Source: an uncultured Bacillota bacterium (GTDB lineage: Bacteria; Bacillota; Clostridia; Peptostreptococcales; Anaerovoracaceae). Taken from it: DNA of 64,000 nucleotides. Positions within the stretch are counted from its first letter, which is position 1. Each line of letters begins with the position of its first letter. The notes below the pieces were generated by a model. That model did not search any database and was not told the DNA's origin. It worked only from the letters and a program-made list of their open reading frames with translations. Below, piece by piece: positions 25,801 to 33,798 of this stretch. The stretch covers positions 22,075-86,074 of the forward strand of contig CASEFA010000015.1 in NCBI GenBank assembly GCA_949287095.1, written 5' to 3'. The translations under genes and the position numbers were made by a program.

Positions 25801-26856
25801 TTAACCGTTTATATAAGCCGGAGAATCTCCCCGGTCAGTGACTATCTCATAGCCGATCTCCGCCATGGAAGCTTTCAGCTGAGCCAGGTTTTCCGCTGCC
25901 TCGCAGCCGGTGTTAAGCTTGTTGTCGTAAAGGGAGTAGTTTTTCCTGGCGTTTTCCGGCGACAGGTTCGGCATGATGACGTTGGCGCCTGCGAGAATTC
26001 CCCGTGTCCGGCCGTCTTCAGCCGCCGTTCCCAGGGCCGTGGTGGCGGGAAGAAGGAGATCCGGCCTCATGAGTCTTATGACGGACAAAAGCCGCAGCGT
26101 AAGCTCTGCGGAGCCCTTTGGCTCGTGCTCAAAGGGCGTACCCTTAGCCGGTATAAAAGGCCCGATTCCCACCATGGCAGGCTTAAACTCCCATATGAAC
26201 CGAAGATCCTCTATGAGATTTTCCATGGTCTGATAAGGAGAACCCACCATGAAGCCGCAGCCCGTCTGGTAGCCGAGCTCCCTGAGGCTTCTGAGGCACT
26301 CCATGCGGTTTTCAAAACTCATTTCGCCGGGGTGAAGCTTTCCGTAGTGATTGCAGTCTGCCGTTTCATGGCGCAGAAGGAACCTGTCGGCCCCCGCTTC
26401 TTTAAGGACCCGATAGCTTTCCCGGCTTCTTTCGCCTACGGAAAGGGTGATGGCGCAGTCCGGAAACCTCCCTCTTATCGCGGATACTGTATGCACGAGG
26501 CGGGAATCGTTAAACCACGGATCCTCGCCCCCCTGAAGGACGAAGGTTCTGAACCCCAGGTCGTAGCCCTCTTTGCAGCATTCCAGGATTTCCTTTTCGG
26601 TAAGCCTGTATCTGGTTATGCTCTGGGACCGTCTGATTCCGCAGTACAGACAGTCGTTTCTGCAGAAGTTGGTGAACTCGATAAGGCCGCGGATGTAGAC
26701 TTTGTTCCCGAAAACGGACTTTGCTGTCCGCCTCGCCGCGCCGAAGAGAAACTCCTCTTCTTCCGCAGGGATATCGCCCAGAATATATTCAAGCTCCGAA
26801 ACCCGGGGAAACACACCCCTATTAAGTTTTTCAACGATTCTCTCAGTCTCTGTCAT
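25801..26856 (-). CDS. hydE: [FeFe]-hydrogenase maturation radical SAM enzyme HydE
   Basis: Radical SAM enzyme that processes the iron-cysteine synthon during H-cluster assembly. The ATG at 26856 follows GAGGA by 7 bases; a TTG two codons upstream is in frame and less likely. The 351-residue protein carries CRNDCLYC (Cys65, Cys69, Cys72), LQGGEDPWF, and LRHETADCNHYGKLHP in the barrel, all typical of HydE. It is first in the minus-strand hydE-hydG-hydF unit and diverges from nadE. Confidence 0.95.
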   Translation of the reverse strand: MTETERIVEKLNRGVFPRVSELEYILGDIPAEEEEFLFGAARRTAKSVFGNKVYIRGLIEFTNFCRNDCLYCGIRRSQSITRYRLTEKEILECCKEGYDLGFRTFVLQGGEDPWFNDSRLVHTVSAIRGRFPDCAITLSVGERSRESYRVLKEAGADRFLLRHETADCNHYGKLHPGEMSFENRMECLRSLRELGYQTGCGFMVGSPYQTMENLIEDLRFIWEFKPAMVGIGPFIPAKGTPFEHEPKGSAELTLRLLSVIRLMRPDLLLPATTALGTAAEDGRTRGILAGANVIMPNLSPENARKNYSLYDNKLNTGCEAAENLAQLKASMAEIGYEIVTDRGDSPAYING

Positions 26857-26877
26857 ATGCAAATCCTCTACTATCCA

Positions 26878-26907
26878 TTATACACATTTTCACCGTCGTT
26901 ATACACA
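26878..26907 (+). promoter_or_regulatory. Two DnaA-box-like direct repeats between hydE and nadE
   Basis: TTATACACA occurs at 26878-26886 and 26899-26907, same orientation, 21 bp apart (two helical turns). Each matches the DnaA box consensus TTATNCACA perfectly. The first overlaps the TATAAT (minus strand) that is the likely -10 of hydE. The boxes could equally be an operator for an unrelated factor. Confidence 0.5.
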
Positions 26908-26937
26908 TTAGAATATTATTTTTTTGAGGGGAAATTT

Positions 26938-26966
26938 TTTACAGGCAAAGGGATTTATGATATACT
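26938..26966 (+). promoter_or_regulatory. Promoter of nadE-murE
   Basis: TTTACA (26938-26943), 17-base spacer, TATACT (26961-26966), 37 bases upstream of the nadE start. Confidence 0.75.
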
Positions 26967-27003
26967 TATATGGATTTGAGCAAAGGTAATCGAGGAGCAG
27001 GAT

Positions 27004-27774
27004 ATGTACACATTTGACGCGGAAAAAGTGAAGGACGAGATAGTCCTCTGGATAAGGGATTTCTTTGAGAAAAACGGCAAAGGCTGCAACGCGGTGGTGG
27101 CGGTAAGCGGCGGAAAGGACAGCTCCGTGGCGGCGGCTCTCTGCGTGGAGGCGCTGGGGCGCGACCGTGTGTTCGGCGTCCTTCTGCCAAACGGCGAGCA
27201 GGCCGACATCGACGCTTCAAAAGCCCTGGTAGCGCACCTTGGAATAAAACATGCGATTATAAATATAAAGGACGGCTTCGACGGGATAATGCAGGCTTTG
27301 TCGGAAGGGCTTGACGCTGAAATCTCGAAGCAGACGAGAACCAATCTTCCCGCAAGGCTGAGAATGGCGACAACCTACGCCGTAGCCCAGTCCATGGACG
27401 GAAGAGTGGTGAACACCTGCAATCTTTCCGAGGACTGGGTAGGGTATTCCACCAGGTACGGAGATGCGGCCGGAGATTTCAGCCCGCTTTCACACCTTAC
27501 GGTTCAGGAAGTGAAGGCTGTGGGAACGGCTTTAGGCCTTCCCGATTTTCTCGTCCACAAAACCCCTATAGACGGACTTTCGGGCCTCACCGACGAGGAA
27601 AACCTGGGCTTTACCTACGAGGTTCTCGACAGGTACATAAGGACGGGAGTGTGCGAGGATCCGGAGGTTAAAGAGAAGATAGACAATAAGAGAAGGCAGA
27701 ATAAATTCAAGCTTGAGCTTATGCCGGCTTTTGAATACGACGGACCGGTGCTGGCCCGCGACGAGGAGGAATAG
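27004..27774 (+). CDS. nadE: NAD(+) synthase, ammonia-dependent
   Basis: Amidates nicotinate adenine dinucleotide to NAD with ATP. The 256-residue protein is the short form without a glutaminase domain, so it uses ammonia. The N-type ATP pyrophosphatase loop SGGKDSS (35-41), the TRTNLPARLRM stretch, NLSEDWVGYSTRYGD, and the C-terminal KRRQNKFKLELMPAF are all as expected. GAGGAGCAGG precedes the ATG. It ends 4 bases before murE. Confidence 0.96.
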   Translation: MYTFDAEKVKDEIVLWIRDFFEKNGKGCNAVVAVSGGKDSSVAAALCVEALGRDRVFGVLLPNGEQADIDASKALVAHLGIKHAIINIKDGFDGIMQALSEGLDAEISKQTRTNLPARLRMATTYAVAQSMDGRVVNTCNLSEDWVGYSTRYGDAAGDFSPLSHLTVQEVKAVGTALGLPDFLVHKTPIDGLSGLTDEENLGFTYEVLDRYIRTGVCEDPEVKEKIDNKRRQNKFKLELMPAFEYDGPVLARDEEE

Positions 27775-27778
27775 GAAA

Positions 27779-29188
27779 ATGGGACTTTCGATAGATTCCA
27801 GAAAAGTAAAAGAGGGAGATGCGTTTTTCTGCATAATCGGAAATGAAACCGACGGCCATCTCTTCATAGACAGCGCCATCGACAACGGGGCAAAGGCAAT
27901 AATACACAGCAGGGAGATTCCCGAAGAAAAAAAGCGTCCCGGTGTAACGTATTACAAGGTGGACGATACGGTGGCGGCTCTTAATGAGGCGTGCAAGGTC
28001 TACTTTGACCACGTTTCCGAGAAGCTTACCGTGTTCGGTGTAACGGGAACCAACGGAAAATCCACCATCACCAAGATAATAAAGCAGATTTACGACCGCG
28101 TAGCGCCATGCGGCTATATAGGCACCATAGCGACGGAGTTTAAGGATTTTCAGCTGGAGGGCGGGCTTACGACTCCCGACGCCATAAGCCTGCACGAATC
28201 ACTGAAGAAGATGTACGACATGGGCGCAAAGGCTGTGGCTCTCGAGGTCAGCTCTCAGGGCCTTTCCATGGGAAGAGCCGACGCGGTGGATTTTGACTGC
28301 GCCATCTTCACCAACCTGACCCACGACCATCTGGACTACCACAAGACCATGGAGGAGTACTTCGAGGCGAAGAAGAAGCTGTTCAGAGGACTGAGGAAAG
28401 ACGCCATTGCCGTCCTCAACGCCGACAGCGACACCCTGGAGCCTCTTAAGGCCTGCACGAAGGCACGTTGCATCACATACGGAATAGAAAACGATGCAGA
28501 CTACAGAGCCGTAAACGTGAAGTGTCATGCCCACGGAAGCGAGTTCGATCTCATTCACGGGGGCGAAACCCGTCACTTCACCACTAATCTGGTCGCCGAG
28601 TACAACGTATATAACCTTCTGGCCGTGATTGCAGCTCTGAACACTTACGGCGTGTCCATGGACATTCTCATGGAGGAATCAAAGAAGATAAATCAGGTTC
28701 CGGGCCGCGCGGAAATAATCGACGAGGGTCAGCCGTTTACCGTAATAGTGGATTACGCCCACACTCCCGACGGATACGAGAAGATACTGGGCTACGTTCA
28801 CGGATTTCTTGCGGGAGAAGGAAGGCTCATCTCCATGTTCGGGGCTTCGGGAAAGCGGGACGAGAGCAAACGCCGCGACCTGGGCGCCATCGCCGACAAA
28901 TACAGCGACATTATTATTCTAACCGAAGAGAACAACAGAGATTCAGACCCTAAGACCATTACCGATCAGATAAGGCCGGGGATTTCCCCTGACACACCGG
29001 TGCGCTTTCTGCCAAAACGCGCCGACGCCATAGAGGAAGCCCTTCGGGAAGCAAAGCCCGGCGACTGTGTGGCTCTCCTGGGCAAAGGAGACGAGCCCTA
29101 TCTCTACATCGGAGCCGGTAAGGTCAAGTGGCCAGGCGACAACAATGTGGCGAGAGAGGTTCTTCACAGGATGGGATACGTAAAATAG
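27779..29188 (+). CDS. murE: UDP-N-acetylmuramyl-tripeptide synthetase (MurE family), short N-terminus
   Basis: Adds the third amino acid to UDP-MurNAc-L-Ala-D-Glu. The protein has 469 residues: P-loop VTGTNGKST (Lys94), EVSSQGL, NLTHDHLDYHKTMEEY and DYAHTPDGYEKIL. The start at 27779 is the only sensible one, since upstream codons read into unrelated sequence. The protein therefore begins at GLSIDSRKVKEGDAFF and lacks the first 20-25 residues usual in MurE. The specificity motif that reads DNPR in meso-diaminopimelate enzymes is ENNR here, so the arginine is kept but the third-residue choice is uncertain. It lies away from the main cluster and follows nadE. Confidence 0.88.
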   Translation: MGLSIDSRKVKEGDAFFCIIGNETDGHLFIDSAIDNGAKAIIHSREIPEEKKRPGVTYYKVDDTVAALNEACKVYFDHVSEKLTVFGVTGTNGKSTITKIIKQIYDRVAPCGYIGTIATEFKDFQLEGGLTTPDAISLHESLKKMYDMGAKAVALEVSSQGLSMGRADAVDFDCAIFTNLTHDHLDYHKTMEEYFEAKKKLFRGLRKDAIAVLNADSDTLEPLKACTKARCITYGIENDADYRAVNVKCHAHGSEFDLIHGGETRHFTTNLVAEYNVYNLLAVIAALNTYGVSMDILMEESKKINQVPGRAEIIDEGQPFTVIVDYAHTPDGYEKILGYVHGFLAGEGRLISMFGASGKRDESKRRDLGAIADKYSDIIILTEENNRDSDPKTITDQIRPGISPDTPVRFLPKRADAIEEALREAKPGDCVALLGKGDEPYLYIGAGKVKWPGDNNVAREVLHRMGYVK

Positions 29189-29210
29189 CGATAATCATTA
29201 TAAACAGACT

Positions 29211-29240
29211 GAGCGGAGGAGAAATCTTCCGCTCTTTTAT
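29211..29240 (+). terminator. Terminator of nadE-murE
   Basis: GAGCGGA (29211-29217) pairs with TCCGCTC (29228-29234) and is followed by TTTTATAT. Confidence 0.85.
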
Positions 29241-29316
29241 ATTGCGGTTAGTAGGAAGTGACATGTCGGAAGTTGCCTTGTGGGCCGCCAGCGCTGAAAC
29301 CAGCCGTTGCGGCCGA

Positions 29317-29476
29317 CGAAATCTGTGCCACTCGGAAGGGTTACGGTCAACATGGCCGAGAAATCGGCTTTGAAAAACTGATGGAGAAACGAAAATCTCG
29401 GCCACTCGCCGGGATTTTAGCGGTTTTGCAGTAAAATCCATGGGCCGCGAACCAGAAAACAGGGGATCTCGGCCCA
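29317..29476 (+). repeat. Palindromic intergenic element B (GGCCGAGA word)
   Basis: Three hairpins in a row: TGGCCGAGA (29353-29361) with TCTCGGCCA (29396-29404); GGATTTTA (29412-29419) with TAAAATCC (29432-29439); TGGGCCG (29441-29447) with CGGCCCA (29470-29476). A degenerate partial copy of the CGAAAATCTCGGCCACTCG stretch lies at 29317-29340. No open reading frame of note covers it. It occupies the first part of a 656-bp gap between murE and the citrate synthase gene. Confidence 0.7.
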
Positions 29477-29553
29477 TACCCTCGTTTTTGACGCTGCGGT
29501 GCATCAGAATCACAGAGAGGCTTACCGCATTTTTTGAAGTTAGGAAGCAAGGC

Positions 29554-29669
29554 GTTTGACCTGACCGCCGCTAAAGGGGGATGAGGTCAAGGCGAAATTT
29601 GACATTGCAAAGGTTTTGAAGATTAAAGGTCAAGGAAACCGGCACCGCAGAGTGTAAAAGCCTTGACCT
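29554..29669 (+). repeat. Solitary copy of the nuclease-element repeat core
   Basis: Exactly 116 bp, the same length as the cores at 21694-21809 and 22899-23014. Order and spacing of words are the same: GTTTGACCTGA, AGGTCAAGGCG, AATTTGACA, GATTAAAGGTCAAGG, CCTTGACCT. Loop sequences differ freely. It stands alone with no nuclease gene beside it. The second hairpin is followed by TTTTT. Confidence 0.85.
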
Positions 29670-29742
29670 TTTTGCACACTTTGCAGGAGCACCGGCCTGC
29701 GCGCCATTTCTAAACAAATTAAACGCAATTATGTAAATATCC

Positions 29743-29778
29743 TTGACTTATTGTATACGTAGAGGTATACTTGTATAC
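29743..29778 (+). promoter_or_regulatory. Promoter with three GTATAC operator sites
   Basis: TTGACT (29743-29748), 17-base spacer, TATACT (29766-29771). GTATAC occurs at 29753-29758, 29765-29770 and 29773-29778, covering spacer, -10 and start region. TGTATACA-type palindromes are usual targets of FCD-class GntR repressors, and such a regulator is the second gene of this operon. Confidence 0.7.
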
Positions 29779-29844
29779 ACGCACGAAAGGCGGAGAAAAA
29801 CTCTCGCCGAAATATCCCATACGATATGAAAAGGAGGTCAAGGA

Positions 29845-31203
29845 ATGCTGGAACTGTCGAGAAAGAGCAACCTGTTAGAGGAATCGGATTTCAAGTATCC
29901 ACTTCAGGACGTTGAAAAGCCGAACCTTTACAGACAGATATATAACTACGAGGAAGTGCCGAAGGTGGGCTTCAACCACAGGCGCGTACCTATGAATATG
30001 CCGGAGGACATCTGGATAACCGACACGTCTTTCAGAGACGGCCAGCAGTCCATGGAGCCTTACACGGTAAAGCAGATAGTGGATCTGTATAAGCTGATGG
30101 CAAAGCTGGGCGGGCCCTACGGAATCATCAGGCAGTCGGAGTTTTTCATTTACACCGACAGGGACAGAGAGGCTGTCGAGAAGTGCATGGAACTGGGATA
30201 CAAGTTCCCGGAGATAACCACGTGGATAAGGGCAAATAAGAAGGACTTCAGGATGGTGAAGGAACTGGGGATAAAGGAGACGGGAATTCTGGTATCCTGC
30301 AGCGACTATCACATATTCAGGAAGATGAAGATGACCAGGCGGCAGGTGGTGGACTACTATATGGAGACCATAAGAGATGCCTTTGAGGCGGGAGTGGTTC
30401 CAAGGTGCCACCTGGAGGATATAACGAGAGCGGACTTTTACGGATTCGTCGTACCGTTCGTAAACGAGATAATGAACCTGTCAAAGGAAGCGGGAATTCC
30501 GGTAAAGATAAGAGCCTGCGACACCATGGGCTACGGAGTGCCTTACACCGAGGCGGCTCTTCCGAGGAGCGTGGCGGGAATCATGTACGGACTTCAGCAC
30601 TATTCAGGCGTTCCAAGCGAGATGCTGGAGTGGCACGGACATAACGACTTCTACAAAGCCGTAGCAAATGCGTCTACCGCATGGCTTTACGGAGCGTCGG
30701 CGGTAAACTGCTCCCTTCTCGGAATAGGAGAGAGAACGGGAAACGTGCCTCTTGAGGCCATGGTTTTCGAATATGCATCTCTGAGGGGCTCTCTTGACGG
30801 AATGGACCCGACGGCCATAACGGAGATTGCAAGGTATTTCAGAGATGAAATGGGATACGACATTCCTCCTATGACGCCTTTTGTGGGAGACAGCTTCAAT
30901 GTGACAAAAGCCGGAATCCACGCGGACGGCCTTATGAAGGACGAAGAAATCTACAACATCTTCAACACCAGAAAAATACTGGGAAGAGCGCCGGGAGTGG
31001 CAATTTCCAACACCAGCGGCCTTGCGGGAATAGCGTACTGGATAAACGATCACTACGGCCTTACGGGAAGCGACATGGTGGATAAGGACAGCGAAATCGT
31101 AGTAAAGCTCAAGGAATGGGTGGACGAGATGTACTCCGGCGGCAGAACCACATGCCTTTCGAACAGAGAGCTGGAGGATAAAATTAAGGAGCTGAGAAAA
31201 TGA
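29845..31203 (+). CDS. Probable Re-citrate synthase (DRE-TIM/homocitrate synthase-like)
   Basis: A 452-residue member of the DRE-TIM metallolyase superfamily: DTSFRDGQQSMEPYT at 60-74, HLEDITRADFYG, and the metal-binding EWHGHNDFYKAVAN. The long N-terminal arm and the absence of a leucine-sensing C-terminal domain separate it from isopropylmalate synthase. Homologues of this type are known as Re-face citrate synthases in Clostridium kluyveri and other anaerobes that lack the ordinary enzyme. The following aconitase and isocitrate dehydrogenase genes support citrate as product. Homocitrate synthase is the alternative. A GTATAC-bearing promoter precedes it. Confidence 0.78.
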   Translation: MLELSRKSNLLEESDFKYPLQDVEKPNLYRQIYNYEEVPKVGFNHRRVPMNMPEDIWITDTSFRDGQQSMEPYTVKQIVDLYKLMAKLGGPYGIIRQSEFFIYTDRDREAVEKCMELGYKFPEITTWIRANKKDFRMVKELGIKETGILVSCSDYHIFRKMKMTRRQVVDYYMETIRDAFEAGVVPRCHLEDITRADFYGFVVPFVNEIMNLSKEAGIPVKIRACDTMGYGVPYTEAALPRSVAGIMYGLQHYSGVPSEMLEWHGHNDFYKAVANASTAWLYGASAVNCSLLGIGERTGNVPLEAMVFEYASLRGSLDGMDPTAITEIARYFRDEMGYDIPPMTPFVGDSFNVTKAGIHADGLMKDEEIYNIFNTRKILGRAPGVAISNTSGLAGIAYWINDHYGLTGSDMVDKDSEIVVKLKEWVDEMYSGGRTTCLSNRELEDKIKELRK

Positions 31204-31868
31204 TAGAGTATAAGAACGTGTCCCTGGCGAATCAGGTTTACGATGAACTGGAGCTTAAGATTTTGAGCGGCGCTCTGCCAAAAGGTGAAGTGCTGACAGA
31301 AAAGAAGCTTTCAGCGGAAATGGGAGTGAGCAGAACTCCTATAAGAGAGGCCCTGAGCAGACTGGTCTTCGAAAGGCTCATAAAGGAAACGCCTACGGGA
31401 AATGTGGTGCTGGGAATCTCCGATAAAGACGTGGATGACGCTTTTGAGGTGAAGAGGAGAATAGAAGTCCTGGCTACCAGAAGAGCCTGCGAGAATATCA
31501 CGGAAAAGGGCCTTGAGGAGCTTAAGGACATCGTGGAGAGGCAGGAGTTTTACGCCCGGAAGGAAGACGCATACAAAGTGCGCGACCTGGACACGGAGTT
31601 TCACGATGTAATATACAAAGAGTGTGGAAGCTCGGTAATGGAGGGAATCCTTTCACCCCTTCACCATAAGCTGATGAAATTCAGACGGGCGTCTCTGGAG
31701 CTTGAACACAGGATAATGGATTCGGTGGCAGAGCACAAGGCCATATACGAGGCTATAAAGGAGGGGGACGGAGACAAGGTGGACACCCTTATCCTCATCC
31801 ATCTGGAGCACGCATATAACAGCATAGTGGAAGTAACACGCAGAGAAGAAAGCACGGAGGTTAAATAA
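31200..31868 (+). CDS. GntR family regulator, FCD (FadR) class
   Basis: A 222-residue transcription factor. The N-terminal winged helix (LSAEMGVSRTPIREALSRLVFERLI, about residues 36-62) is followed by an all-helical FCD effector domain with the metal-ligand pattern LDTEFHDVIYKECG and VAEHKAIYEAI. Its ATG overlaps the stop of the citrate synthase gene (ATGA). Located inside the operon whose promoter carries three GTATAC sites, it probably controls it in response to a carboxylate such as citrate or 2-oxoglutarate; the effector is inferred only. Confidence 0.9.
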   Translation: MIEYKNVSLANQVYDELELKILSGALPKGEVLTEKKLSAEMGVSRTPIREALSRLVFERLIKETPTGNVVLGISDKDVDDAFEVKRRIEVLATRRACENITEKGLEELKDIVERQEFYARKEDAYKVRDLDTEFHDVIYKECGSSVMEGILSPLHHKLMKFRRASLELEHRIMDSVAEHKAIYEAIKEGDGDKVDTLILIHLEHAYNSIVEVTRREESTEVK

Positions 31869-33797
31869 ATGGGACTTACCATAGCCGAAAAGATAATAAA
31901 GGCTCACCTCGTATCCGGAGAGATGAAAACCGGGGAGGAAATAGCCCTCAAAATAGATCAGACCCTTACACAGGACGCCACGGGAACCATGGCATATCTG
32001 GAGTTTGAGACCATGGGAATTCCGAGAGTGAAGACGGAGCTTTCTGTGGCGTACATCGACCATAACACGCTCCAGTCGGGATTTATGAATGCGGACGACC
32101 ACAGGTTCATACGCTCCATGGCTGCCCGCTACGGACTTTACTTCTCAAGGCCGGGAAACGGCATATGCCATCAGGTTCACCTAGAAAGGTTCGGAAGGCC
32201 GGGAAAGACCCTCATCGGCTCCGACAGCCATACCCCTACGGGAGGAGGAATAGGAATGCTGGCCATGGGAGCGGGGGGCCAGGACGTTGCCGTCGCCATG
32301 GGAGGCGGAGCCTATCACATCACCATGCCTAAGATGTACAGGGTGGAGCTTACGGGCAGACTGAGACCTTTCGCTACCGCAAAGGATGTTAGCCTTGAAC
32401 TTTTGAGACGGATTTCCGTCAAAGGCGGCGTAGGGGCAATCATCGAGTGGGGCGGCGAAGGCGTGAAGACTTTGTCGGTGCCGGAGAGAGCCACCATCAC
32501 CAACATGGGTACGGAGACCGGAGCGACCACGTCCATCTTCCCGTCGGACGAGGTGACGAGGGAGTTCCTTAAGGCTGAAGGAAGAGAAGAGGCGTGGACG
32601 GAGCTTAAGAGCGACGATGACGCCGTTTACGATAAGATAATAGAGATAGACCTTTCGGAGCTGGAGCCGATGATAGCGTGTCCACACAGCCCAGACAACG
32701 TGAAAAAAGTTTCGGAGCTTAAGGACGTGAAGGTGGATCAGGTATGCATAGGTTCCTGCACCAATTCCTCCCTCTACGACATGCTTAAAGTGGCGGAAAT
32801 CCTGAAGGGGAAGGTGGTAAATCCAGATGTGAGCCTTTCCGTTTCACCGGGGTCAAAGCAGGTTCTTACCATGCTTGCGGACTGCGGAGCTCTTTCCGAT
32901 ATCCTGGCTGCCGGAGCAAGAGTCCTCGAGTGCGCATGCGGGCCGTGCATAGGTATGGGCTTTTCCCCTAATTCAGGAGGCGTATCTTTACGAACCTTTA
33001 ACAGGAATTTTGAAGGAAGGTCGGGAACGGCGGACGGACAGGTGTATCTGGTATCCCCTGAAACCGCGGCGGCTTCCGCCCTGACGGGATATATAACGAA
33101 TCCGATGACCTTAGGCGACGAGATAAAGGTGCAGATGCCGGAAACCTTCAAAATAGACGATTCCGCCATAGAACCGCCGCTGCCGCCGGAGAAGGCGGCC
33201 GAAGTGGAGATTCAGAGAGGCCCGAATATAAAGCCTTTCCCTGACGGCGATCCTCTGCCTGACGAGTTTAAAGCCGAGCTGGTGTTGAAGGTGGGAGACA
33301 ACATCACGACGGATCACATAATGCCGGCCGGCTCTAAAATCCTTCCGTACAGGTCGAATATACCTCACCTGTCTCAGTACTGCTTCGGTGTGTGCGATGA
33401 GACATTCCCGGATCGCGCAAAGGCGGCAGGCCGCAGCATAGTCCTGGGCGGCTCCAACTACGGACAGGGCTCGTCAAGAGAACACGCGGCGCTGGTTCCA
33501 CTCTATCTGGGAGTGAGGGTGGTAATAGCAAAGAGCTTTGCGAGAATACATGCCGCCAACCTTATAAACGCAGGTATTCTGCCTTTGACGCTGGCGGAGG
33601 CCGGAGATTACGACTTAATCGAACAGGGAGATACCCTTAAAATCACAGGAATATATGAAAGCCTTGATTCGGGCGCATTCAGACTGAACGATATAACTAA
33701 AGGAAAGACCTTTGACCTTAAGGGAGAGTTTACCGAAAGACAGAAGGCCATACTCAAAGCTGGAGGACTTCTGAAATACGTGGCTTCGGAGGAATAG
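31869..33797 (+). CDS. acn: Aconitate hydratase
   Basis: Isomerises citrate to isocitrate using a [4Fe-4S] cluster. The 642-residue protein has the cluster ligands in IGSCTNSS and ECACGPCIGMGF. It also has GSDSHTPTGGGIGM near 117 and the C-terminal swivel domain with DNITTDHIMPAG and GGSNYGQGSSREHAAL. Its length and domain order match the short mitochondrial-like aconitases of anaerobes rather than AcnB. The start codon follows the regulator stop immediately. Confidence 0.93.
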   Translation: MGLTIAEKIIKAHLVSGEMKTGEEIALKIDQTLTQDATGTMAYLEFETMGIPRVKTELSVAYIDHNTLQSGFMNADDHRFIRSMAARYGLYFSRPGNGICHQVHLERFGRPGKTLIGSDSHTPTGGGIGMLAMGAGGQDVAVAMGGGAYHITMPKMYRVELTGRLRPFATAKDVSLELLRRISVKGGVGAIIEWGGEGVKTLSVPERATITNMGTETGATTSIFPSDEVTREFLKAEGREEAWTELKSDDDAVYDKIIEIDLSELEPMIACPHSPDNVKKVSELKDVKVDQVCIGSCTNSSLYDMLKVAEILKGKVVNPDVSLSVSPGSKQVLTMLADCGALSDILAAGARVLECACGPCIGMGFSPNSGGVSLRTFNRNFEGRSGTADGQVYLVSPETAAASALTGYITNPMTLGDEIKVQMPETFKIDDSAIEPPLPPEKAAEVEIQRGPNIKPFPDGDPLPDEFKAELVLKVGDNITTDHIMPAGSKILPYRSNIPHLSQYCFGVCDETFPDRAKAAGRSIVLGGSNYGQGSSREHAALVPLYLGVRVVIAKSFARIHAANLINAGILPLTLAEAGDYDLIEQGDTLKITGIYESLDSGAFRLNDITKGKTFDLKGEFTERQKAILKAGGLLKYVASEE

Positions 33798-33798
33798 G

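Noticed and set aside
29835..29843. AGGTCAAGG at the ribosome site of the citrate synthase gene as another copy of the repeat
   Set aside because: Only the 9-base word is present, overlapping a normal GGAGG ribosome site, with no hairpin partner or 116-bp framework.
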